Positions 51,167 to 61,366 of a DNA stretch of 64,000 bases are shown here, piece by piece; the first letter of the stretch is position 1, and each line of letters begins with the position of its first letter. The position numbers and the translations under genes were made by a program. Under the pieces are notes generated by a model. It had not been told where the DNA came from. It did not search any database and saw only the letters and a list, made by a program, of their open reading frames with translations. This DNA is from Hyaloscypha bicolor E (taxonomy: Eukaryota > Ascomycota > Leotiomycetes > Helotiales > Hyaloscyphaceae): positions 569,734 through 633,733 of the forward strand of contig NW_020194644.1 of assembly GCF_002865645.1 (NCBI RefSeq), in the 5' to 3' direction.

Positions 51167-52987
51167 TCACAGATGGTTCTCAAGCAAATCACCCCAATCA
51201 CCCCTCTGCTTAAGAAACTCCTCATCGAAAACCCATCCACCAGGCGGAGGAACCTTTCCATCACCAGGACCATCAGCACCATAACAGATCGCCCCAGGAT
51301 TGATGACTTTCGCCTTTGGTTGATCAGGAAGAGGAGCCTGTGGTCCAGTCTGCCGTCCACCAACACCAGATTGGCTGAAACCACCACGCAAACCCATATT
51401 CAGGCCATGTCCCCTGCTGCCACCCATCGCACCCATCGCACCCTGCGCACCATGACCATGCACGCTGGCGCTGGGACCACAGACCGGCTCCCCCTCCCTA
51501 CGTCTCGTATTCTCCTCCCAGCGTTCCTTCGACACACTCTCCAAGCGATCAAAATCGGAAAATCGTACAGGCTCACAATCCATCCACGCAATCTCCTCCC
51601 CTGTCTTCTTTCCCAGCTCCCTGCAAACCGCATCCCTGCCCTCGTCAGTCAATTGATCGACAACCTCCTGTCCACCCGCCTCGCGAATAACCGCCTCCTT
51701 GGTCATGATATCCATTCTCGGCAACGGCAATCTCCTATCCTTGCCTGCATCCTTGCGGTACTGGCCTTCGGCCTTCATCTCAGACATATCGGGCCATGCA
51801 GAACGATGCTCACCTGTGATGGGGTCGCGGCGGCCTTCGGGCTTGAGGTGTTCGTCGCCGGCCCAGATGGAGGTTGGGGCGCTGAGAACGGGTGTGCGGC
51901 CTGGCTGGCGGAGGGAGGCGAACATGGCGTTCAAGGCGGGGCCACTGCCGGACGGGTTGTACAGGTTGGACTGGGTAAAGGCTCTCCAGAGTGACGAGTT
52001 CGGCGGCGTTGCTGTGCCTGCGAGAACACCTTTCAAGAGCGGGTCATTTGCCAGACTTCCCAGGAGGTTGGCGGCGAGATCTGCGGTGGTCTTCTTGCTT
52101 GCAGCAGTTGGCTTGGAGCCTGGCTTGCCGGTTGAAGTTGTAGTGGTGGTGGGCTTGACGTTCTCTTTGTGGTCGATATTGGTTGGCTTCGCTGCTCCGC
52201 TTCCATCTCCTGCCCCAGCACCCTCGATCTTGGTAGTATTCTTCGCCTTGCTGCCCTTGTTCTTCTTGCCGCGCTTCTTTCGTTTCTTCTTGCTCTCGTT
52301 CCCGTCATTATTCGTGCCGCCGTCGACTTGCTCGCTGCTCTCCGTCTCGGGTTCTGTCTCGCTCTCGATCTGTGTATCAACCTCCGTGTCCTCGATCTCA
52401 GTGTTATCCTTGGCCTTGCCAGCACGCGCTTCAGCGAGTTGCTCTTCCCGGTCCTCTCCTTGCTCCTCTTCCTCGCCGTGCAAACTAACACCGCCTTCCT
52501 CCTCCCTACCCTCGATCTCCAAGCCCTGCAATCGCTCCGTGACATCACCTCTATGAACGAATCCTTTGAGTCTCTGCACCTCACGCTCCAGCACAGCTCG
52601 ATCCTCAGCCCTATCCCCCTCGCCCTTCCGCCTCACCTCCCTCTCCTCAATCCTGCTCCTCAACTTCTCCTTCTCCTCCCCCATCCTCTCCTGCGCATAC
52701 TCCGCCTGATGCTTGGCCCACTCCTGCGCCATCTTCGGGAAGAACGGGCTCTGCGCGAACCCGAGATGGCTCGCGTTGTTCTGCACGCGCTGGAACCTCT
52801 GCGATTGCAGGGCTGCCGGGGACGTCCAGCTCTGGCTCGTGCCTGCTGGGGGCTGTGCTTGCGCCATCGTACGTGCCAAGGTTGGCTGGTCCGGGAGAGG
52901 AGGCGGTTGGGTCATCGTCCTGGTGGGTGGTGGTTGTTCAGAGGACAGATCAAGGGGGACGAATTTTCTTTTGGATTTGCGAGTCAT
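51167..52987 (-). CDS. Coiled-coil, low-complexity protein, function unknown
   Basis: A single uninterrupted frame. I start it at 52987 (MTRKSKRKFVPLDL), giving 606 residues; an in-frame ATG at 53077 would add 30 residues that look like leader. The order is: basic start, Pro/Gln-rich stretch, a charged alpha-helical segment likely to form a coiled coil (about 85-142), a very acidic stretch (about 158-220), a poly-lysine patch (KKKRKKRGKKNKG, about 233-245) that should act as a nuclear or nucleolar signal, and a Thr/Lys linker. A better-ordered block at about 300-500 contains SLWRAFTQSNLYNPSGSG, SIWAGDEHLKPEGRRDPITG and a Trp/Asp-rich region. The tail is Gly/Met-rich, ending GGWVFDEEFLKQRGDWGDLL. 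I do not recognise the family. Length and strand-specific coding structure support a real gene. Confidence 0.8.
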   Translation of the reverse strand: MTRKSKRKFVPLDLSSEQPPPTRTMTQPPPLPDQPTLARTMAQAQPPAGTSQSWTSPAALQSQRFQRVQNNASHLGFAQSPFFPKMAQEWAKHQAEYAQERMGEEKEKLRSRIEEREVRRKGEGDRAEDRAVLEREVQRLKGFVHRGDVTERLQGLEIEGREEEGGVSLHGEEEEQGEDREEQLAEARAGKAKDNTEIEDTEVDTQIESETEPETESSEQVDGGTNNDGNESKKKRKKRGKKNKGSKAKNTTKIEGAGAGDGSGAAKPTNIDHKENVKPTTTTTSTGKPGSKPTAASKKTTADLAANLLGSLANDPLLKGVLAGTATPPNSSLWRAFTQSNLYNPSGSGPALNAMFASLRQPGRTPVLSAPTSIWAGDEHLKPEGRRDPITGEHRSAWPDMSEMKAEGQYRKDAGKDRRLPLPRMDIMTKEAVIREAGGQEVVDQLTDEGRDAVCRELGKKTGEEIAWMDCEPVRFSDFDRLESVSKERWEENTRRREGEPVCGPSASVHGHGAQGAMGAMGGSRGHGLNMGLRGGFSQSGVGGRQTGPQAPLPDQPKAKVINPGAICYGADGPGDGKVPPPGGWVFDEEFLKQRGDWGDLLENHL

Positions 52988-54040
52988 GACGTGCGAGGTG
53001 CGAAGTTGTAGATGGTGTCGGTGGCTGAAAGAAGCATTCGCCGGGTCCAGATGACGGTTTGTGAAAGCGGCGAGCAAAATTTTGAGGTTTTGGGGACGGT
53101 GGGTGGTCTGGGGCGGTGAATAGGGGGGGTGTTTTGTCTCGGTTAGCGGAGGTGAGCCGGAGGTGAATTTAAAGGGAGTAGGGCCAATGTTCTAACCTAT
53201 TCTGGGATAATTATTAATGGGGGTTATCATTGCTCTAGATCTTCTGGAACAATGTTGAACAATGGCGATTGTCCATGTCCAAGTGTTCTTGGGATATTGA
53301 CACTTGCGGCACGTGATCCAGAGCATGTCAAAGTTCCGGGCTGTTTTGGAATTTCAACAGAACGCCTTTATCATTGTTCGTGTATGCTTGGATAAACAGT
53401 TGGATATTTCAGGAATTCTAGTACTTTATACAAGGATACGAGCTTGATATTTCCGGGCGTTTGGGTAGCTTGAACGCTCAAAGGGGTTCTGGTACAATGA
53501 ACAGACTACAGCCAAGAATGCTCCACGGACTTGAATACATTGAGTAGAGCATAGAGTTAACCCGGTCACCACGTTAAGCTACGTATAGGGAGCCACGCCA
53601 TCCAGTCCCCTCAACCCCGTGCAGCTCCAGAAAATAATTCAGGAGGCTTTCCTATCTCGGCGTCTACTGTTCTTCACAGATGAACAGATGTATTTTCAAT
53701 GCAAAGAGACCAACTGCTGCGAGTCTCTTGACCCAGAAAACTGTCCACCTAGGACACCGCCTACTAGTGAATTGTCAGACCGGCATATAAGCTGGATTTC
53801 TGGGTGCGAGTCAACTTGGGCTGGCGGTCGTGCGTTTTGCAGCAAGTTGCACGCCACATGGCATTTCGAGATTGTTTCCATCTAGCAGCTTATTACGACC
53901 TACACTGAGAAGGAATTGACATTTTCCAGAGACAACTTGAACGCGATTCTGGGCATTTTTCGTGTTTTTGAGCAATCAGACCCGTTGTACCACTATTGGG
54001 AATTCCGTTTCCACATTAGGGATATTAATAGTAGAATCTT
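52988..54040. other. Promoter of unknown gene and island edge
   Basis: About 1 kb upstream of the coiled-coil gene. It includes the likely promoter next to 52988. Two overlapping antisense frames at 53619-53885 are mutual shadows without features. Composition falls to the AT-rich state near 54,040. Confidence 0.5.
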
Positions 54041-54317
54041 TTTTTTGTCTTAGCGCTAGGCATTTCCCGAGTTATTACTAAGGAACTAATATAGCCTTAG
54101 AATCGCATACGGCTCCCCAAGGTCTTTTCCCCCGTTATTACGGGTATTAAATAGGGTATTAATAAATTTTAGAGTTTTAATATGTCTAAATAATTATTTA
54201 TATAAGTTTATATATAAGAGCTCTAGTTTTGGGGCATGAAATAAGCAAGGCAATTATTATATATAAGGCAAATAAGTTCCAGATACTTAATTACTAAATT
54301 TTCAGGCTCTCTTAAGG

Positions 54318-54402
54318 TTAATGCCTCTAATTAATACCCCTAATTAATGCCTCTAATTAATACTTCTAATTAATACCCCTAATTAATATCTCTAATTAGT
54401 AC
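54318..54402. repeat. taattaatacccc-type tandem repeat
   Basis: Seven copies of a 12-13 base unit (cctctaattaat with variants cccctaattaat and acttctaattaat). Confidence 0.85.
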
Positions 54403-54847
54403 CTGGCAAAATATTGCTTTATATTTTCCTGTTTTACTAGAGATTAAAAGGAATTAAGTATTACTACATATATTATAATAATAACGGCTGGTATAACGGC
54501 ATAATCTGCCAAGAACAGGATATCGGAAACAGGTGCTAAACGAAGTTAAGCCGGAATACTTGGGCGGAATAATACTAAAAGGTCGAGATATTCCTTCCTA
54601 CTTTATTCTCTAGCTTAGTATTTTCAATATATGAGATTCTCGGAACTTTGAGCCTTTAATTATTATCTTGATTCCGCCGTTATATAATACTAAGCTTACT
54701 CGACTCGGCCTATAGAGGCAATATAATACTACTAGTAAAGGACCTATATTTGTTCTTGGAAAGCAAAAACAGAATACTGCTTTTAATATTTAATAACTTC
54801 CTTGAACTATAAAGGACTAGAGAGTTTAGCTAGAAGTATAGTATCCT

Positions 54848-55010
54848 CTATAATCTAGTTAATCTCGGAATCTGGCCCTTGACTAGAGCAGATAATGCTC
54901 TCCTTCTAGTAGTCGGTTCTCTGCTAATATAAAAGAAGAAAGACTCTATTCTCTATAATTCGGTTAATCTCAGAATTTGGCCTTTAACTAAAGCAAATAA
55001 TATTTCCTTA
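54848..55010. repeat. Tandem duplication of about 104 bp
   Basis: A block starting ctataatctagttaatctcg at about 54848 is repeated at about 54952 as ctataattcggttaatctca. The match continues through ggccctttgactagagcagataat-like sequence. Differences are mostly transitions. Confidence 0.75.
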
Positions 55011-55199
55011 ATCCTAATAAAAATAAAAGAACCGGCCTTTTTTTTATTATAGGAAAATCAGTTATAGTTTACTAATTTAAAATAAGAAAAGATAATAGTT
55101 AGTTTTAGCCTACTAACTTAAAACTAGATAAAATAATAATTAGTTATAGTTTATTAATATTAAATAAGAAGAACTTATTTAGTACTTATTTCTATAGCT

Positions 55200-58100
55200 A
55201 ATATCTCTTCTAAAGCTACTATAAATAGCCCGGAATTAAATACTATTATTATAGATATATTACATAAAAGGCCCTAATATAATAAAATAAAAGAAGCTAA
55301 ACTTTAATATTATAAATCTATATTATTAGAAAAGCTATTATAATATTATTTTAAAAGATAATATTAAGAAATAACTAGCTAACTTAAAATTTAGAATTAA
55401 TATAAATATTTCGAAAATAAATAAGGCCTAAAAAAGATTACTTATATAAAATAATCTTATTAATAAATATTATATTATAACTAATAAATAAGCGGAATAT
55501 TGTTAGAAATCTCATTTATATATTAATTAATTTACTAAAAAAATTAATGAGTTAGAGGCAATTACTAATTAGCTTTATATAAAAAAGAAACTAATATAAA
55601 AAGAAGCTATAAAATAGAGAAATAAATAGGCAAATATTTAGAAATACTATAGATTTTTATTGAAAATTCCTTTTACTTTTAGTCTATAGTAATTAATTAT
55701 AGCTTATTAGAATTAAGAATTCTGTCCTATTTATAAATAAAAATAATTATTAAATTAATAATTAAATATTTAATATAAGAAATAAACTAATATAGAACTT
55801 TTTTAAATTTAATAATAAATTACTAAAAACCGCTTATATAATATAACTAGTTACTAAAAATATCCGGAACTTTATCTATAATTAACTAGAACCCGAATTA
55901 GTTAAATAAATCTCGACTATTAAATAAATCTTTAAAATTCTCTAATAAGCCTATAATAAAAATAAAGAAATAAAATACTAGAAAGTAAAGAAAAAGTACT
56001 AGTATTTTAGATAAAGAAATAAGCTATTTCTAATATTTTAGGTAAAGTTTATTTATTTAATAATAAAACTAGAGAAGTTAATAAATAATTAATATAATAA
56101 TTTAATAAATAAAATAAATCTAGAGTTATTTAAAAGCTTAAATAATAAGAAATTTGACTTACTTAAAAATCTTACTAAATAATATATAGAATAAAAGAAT
56201 AAATTTCTTTTAATTAAGAACTAATAATTTCAAAAGAATTAATTAATAGAAATTATTTATTACTAAGCAAATCCTTATATTAGAAAGCCTATTAAAAACC
56301 AGAAAATAATTGTAATTTTATATTTAATAAATTAATTATAATAACTAATATTCTTATAACTAAAAAAAGCTATTTACTAAAATTTTAAGAAAGGCCTAAA
56401 TTAATCTAAAGGCCTTTATTATTATATTTATAAAAAGCCCGAAAATATAAATAGAGCTTATTTTAATACTAATAAAATTATATTTATTAAAAAGAATTAT
56501 TTAGAAAAAGCAAATAATTTAAATTTAAATAATAAGAATACTAATTTCTATTTATTATTTAATAAGAAATTCAATATTAATAAATCGGGAAAAGTTTAGC
56601 TTTAAGTATAAAAATAGCTTTTTTAGAATAAAAGCTCTATTAAAAACTTATAAATCCTATTTAATTTATTAGTAGAAATTAGTTTCTTATTAAAAGCAGA
56701 ATATATTAGAAAAATAAAACTATAATTTTCTAATATTTAGTAAATATTAGAATAAATATATATATTCTAATTAATTAAAAATATATTTACTTTTTAATAA
56801 AAGTATTATAAATACTTTTATATAAACTTAAAATCCCTATTTCCTTATAAGATTTTAATAAATAATTGAGTAAAGCTATATAATATATAGCTATAATAAA
56901 TCTAAATATTAATTAGTATTTTTAAATTTAATAATATTTACTTATTACTAATTTTGGTTCTTATAATATAATTTTAGAAAAAAAATAGCTTATAAAATAT
57001 AATGTTTTACTAAACTATTAATAGAATTAGCTCTATTAGCTAGAAGATTATAGAATAAGTTAGTTAAATCTTGTTTAGAAAATCCGATATTTTAATAAAA
57101 AAAATAAAAAAAATAGATATTTAATAGATATTTTAATTAGAATTCTAAAAGAAAACTAGTTAAAAAATTAAAAAAAAAAGAATATATCTTTTATTTTTCT
57201 ATAAGATCTTTTTACTAAAAAAGCCGAATATTAAATAAGAAAAAAAGAATTAGATTTTAATATTTTTAAAATAAATAAGTTATTAGGCCATTTATTTTAT
57301 TTTATTAAAATAGCTACCTTTTAATTAAATACTAGAGGTCCTAATAACTTAATTAAATTAGTTACAATTAATAAAATTAATTATATATTTGAAAAATAAG
57401 ATTATAAATCGAAAAAATATCTATTATTATTTATAGTATTTAAATAACTAATACTATAGTTTACTAAATATTATACTTAAATTAGTAATTTTATATATTT
57501 TTTAAATATAAATAAATTAGATACTTTTAATAATACTTTATTTTTTAATTTTAAAGAATTTTAAAAGATTTGAATATTTCGTTTTATATAGCTATATAAT
57601 ATAGTTAGGGCATTTTCTAAAAAAGTAATAAATATATTTCTATAGTTTTAATTCTTTAATTATAAATTTTGTTTTAATAAATCAGATTCCTTAATAAAAA
57701 TAGCTTATTTTTATAAAATAAACTTTTATAAACTCGAAAAAATAAAAAAGTATTTTATTAAGAATCTAAAGAAGAGCTTTATTAAACTATTTAATTTCTT
57801 CTTTTTTTTTTACTTGTTTTATTTATTAAAAAGAAAAACAGTAACTTATAATTTTATATTAATTATTAATAGCTAAATACTATAATAAAAAAGAATTATT
57901 ATTTCTTATTATTTATTATTAAAATACTTAACTAATTAGTCGAATTATTAATATTTACTAAATTAGATATTTAATATATTTTTAATTAAATTTATATAAA
58001 ACTAGTTTCTATAATATAAATAGCTTTTAAAATAGAATACAAATCTTTTAAATTAGTAATTCTATTATTTAAACTTTATAATAGTTCTATAATATTTTAA

Positions 58101-60760
58101 TAATATATTAATATTATTTTAATAAACTATTTAGATAACTTTTATTTAGCCTATATTAATAATATATTTATTTTTTCAAAAAAATAAGAAAAAGTATTAA
58201 TAGTATATTAAAATAGTTTTATAAAGCTTTAAAATATCGAATTATAAATTAATATTTATAAGTACAAATTTAAAGTCTATAAAATAATATTCTTAGAATT
58301 TATTATCTCGGATTAAAATATATAAATAGATTTTATTAAAACCTTTATTATCTGAAACTAGAGTTAATTTATAATAAAAAGAAAAATATAGTTATTTTTA
58401 GGCTTTTATAACTTTTATTATAGATTTATTTAAGTCTATAAATATATCTCTTGCCTCTTAAATTATTTAACTAAAAAGAATACTTTATTAAAGTTCGCAT
58501 TTAATAAAACCCAGCTAGATTCTTTTAATTAGCTTAAGAAACTACTTCTCTTTATTTTAATATTTCTTTATTTCAAATATAATCGAGAAATCTATTTAAA
58601 AACCAATTATTTAAACTTAATTACTATAAATATACTTTTTTAAAAAAGTATAAAAGACAAATAATAATACCTTATTATATTCTATTTTAAGGCTTTTTAA
58701 GATACTAAAAACTATTATAAAATCCATAATAAGAAACTTCTTATTATTATTTAGAAACTTCAGAAATAATAGGTAAAACTAATTAGTTTATCTAATTTTC
58801 TAATTATTATTAACTATAATGCTTTCGAGTATTTTAATACTAAAAGGCTTTTAAATAAATAATAAATATAATAGATAGGCTTTCTATTATAGTTCTATTA
58901 CTAGATTATTTATTAGCCAAATAAAAATAATATTATTACTAATATCTTATTTCGAAAAAATAAACTTATATTTATTTAGAAACAGGCTAAGAAAACTAAA
59001 AGAACTAGACTAGTTTTTCTATTAGATCTAATTCTTGCTTCTATTAAGATAAAGAATACTATTTGTATTTCTATTAAAGTAAAATAAATAAATAAACTAA
59101 TAATTATAGCCAAAATTCTATAAGCTAATTATATAAATTTGACTTTTAAAAATAAATAAATAATAGCCCGAGAAAAAACAAATCTATAAAAAATATTAAA
59201 AGGCTGCCTATTTTATAATAAAAGGCTTATTATATTAGATAAATATAATAATTTATAAGCTAGATTTCTATAATAAATCTATAATATAATAACTATTATT
59301 TATTCCAGTTAAAATAAAATAAAAATTCTAGTTTAGAAACTCTATTAATAACCTAATCTCTCGATAAATATTAATTACTTAATAGCAAATTACTATAAAT
59401 ATTAGAGGTTTTATAGGTTAAAAAATAAAATACTAGACTTATTATATTTCTTGCCGGTTCTCTTAAAATTATAAAATAACTTATTTATAAGCTTTTATAC
59501 TTCTAATTCTATAAGTAAAAAACATAATAATATATTTATTATAGTTAATTAGTTATTTAAATAATATATTAGCTTACTAATAACTAAAAATACTATTACT
59601 ATAATTACTAATAGCCTCTTTTATTATTATATTTAATAATTCCGAAGCTCTTTTTTATTATTACTAGTAATTAAAAACCCTAGTTTATTTTAGACTTTAT
59701 AAACAAATTATTAAAATTAACTAGAACTAAGCTAAAGCTTTTAATTATAAAATATATTTAGACTAATAAATGAACGGAAATTATTAATTAGATAATTAAT
59801 ACCCGACTTCATTTCTTAATTAATTATTACTAGAATAATTAAATATATTTATTTCCGGTATTTAATATTATAAATACTACTTATTTATATAAATTAATTA
59901 GCTTATTTCCTTTAATAATTAATTATAAATATAAGCCCAAATTCGATTTTAATTAAATACTATTAATAATAGAGTTTAAAATACTAAAAGAGAAATTAAA
60001 TTAAAAAGAAATATAATAATAAACTAAAAGAATTAATATAATTATTAATTATATTCGAGAATATATAGTAATAGCCCAGAAGTACTAAGCTAAATTAACT
60101 AATAAAAAGTAGTAAGAACTAAACTTTAGTTCAGAAAATATAGTTTATATAATTAAAAAGATATAGAAAACGAATTACTTATTTAATAAATTAAATTATT
60201 TCCTTATTAAATTATTTAAAATTAATAAAATAGTAAACTACTTATATTAATTAGATTTTCTTCTATTTTATAGAATTTAGCCAATTTTTTATACTAATAA
60301 ACTTTATAAGAATTCTATTAATTTATTATTTGGCCAAACTAATAAAGAGCCTAATTTTATTAAAGTTAATAGTAAACTCAAATAAAAAATTAAGAAGGTT
60401 CTTTTTTCTAAAATACTTTATAATAAGCTTTATTATAAGATTAAATAAAAGAAATAAAATATAAATACTAAATAGTATCTTATATTAAACTTTAAGAACT
60501 TAGTATTTAAATTATATAAATTCTATAAATAGAACCCTAATAAAATAGAACCTCTTATTTAGCTAAATAAATAAATTCGATATACTAAAAAAAACAAGTT
60601 TAATAAAGACTATTTAAATAATAATAAACCTTAATAATAAAGCTTCTATAACTAGAAAAAAAAAGAAAAATCTAGATATTTCCCGAATTTTATTTAAATT
60701 CTAATATATTTTCTTTATTTTACTATATTAATATCTATTTTCTTTTTTAGAAATCTAGAT
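55200..60760 (+). mobile_element. Ty3/gypsy chromovirus, RIP-degraded
   Basis: A pol region in strong decay on the plus strand. A gag-like part with a possible Cys-His box near 56457-56510 precedes reverse transcriptase (about 57700-58350; the catalytic box near 58160-58180 reads AYINNIFIF, from AYLDDILIF). RNase H lies at about 58480-58900, and integrase at about 59400-59900 (KKHNNIFIIVN and later HY--N at the expected spacing). A chromodomain lies at about 60380-60560. Stops at CAA/CAG/TGG positions are dense. It belongs to a different family from the other gypsy elements here, judged by its integrase. LTRs were not delimited. Confidence 0.75.
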
Positions 60761-61003
60761 AAAATATTTTTTTTATTATATTATATTATATTTTATTATC
60801 TAAATAAATTAGTAAAAAAAAAGTAAATTCTTAAAGCTAAACCGAAAATAAATACTCTTTTATATTAGTTTAAAATATTATTAAAAATCGAGGGAAATCT
60901 TCCTAATTACTTTAATTTTTATAACCTTAGCTATTTATATTATTATTATTACCTTAATAGAACTATTAATAAAAATAGAACTAATAAGAATTTTAGTAAT
61001 ATT

Positions 61004-61366
61004 ATAATAAATACATATAATAGTATATGAATAAGTATTAGATATTATAAATCTAGTTTCCTATTTTAGGTAAAGCTTATAATTAGAATTATATAAATAA
61101 TTAGAATTATATAAATAATTAGAATTATATAAATAATTAGAATTATATAAATTATATAGGATTATATTTTCTAGTTAAATAAAGTATTTTATAGACTTAG
61201 CTAAATACTAGGAAATATATAGGGAAATGCTTCTAGCTTTAGAAAAAGGCATTAATTAGTTTTTTATTAGAATTAATTCTTGGAATTAATTATACTTATA
61301 AGTATTATTTTATAACTTACTTATCTTAACTATTTATATATTACCCTACTATTATATGCCTTATAT
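61004..61366 (+). repeat. 5' LTR with expanded internal repeat
   Basis: Matches the reverse complement of the 303-bp LTRs at 19601 and 26291 from end to end but is 363 bases long. Most of the excess is an 18-bp tandem array at 61081-61152. Confidence 0.82.
61081..61152. repeat. Four-copy 18-bp array inside LTR
   Basis: Four perfect copies of aattagaattatataaat. The two sister LTRs have a single counterpart of this unit at the same place (aatcggaatcatataaat in reverse complement at about 26500). Confidence 0.9.

Larger units (their letters stand above)
54041..55199. other. Transition zone with decayed repeats
   Basis: Moderately AT-rich sequence between the gene island and the next retrotransposon. 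It has LTR-like short blocks but no clear pair, and two tandem repeats listed separately. It may include the 5' LTR of the gypsy element that follows; I could not find its partner. Confidence 0.45.

Noticed and set aside
51173..53011. Long plus-strand frames opposite the coiled-coil gene
   Set aside because: Antisense shadows of a GC-rich coding sequence; they read as Leu/Ser/Pro-rich low complexity and break repeatedly, while the minus frame is continuous and structured.
53619..53885. 88-codon plus frame and 61-codon minus frame overlapping each other
   Set aside because: Mutual shadows near the AT boundary, no motif, no splice or promoter context.
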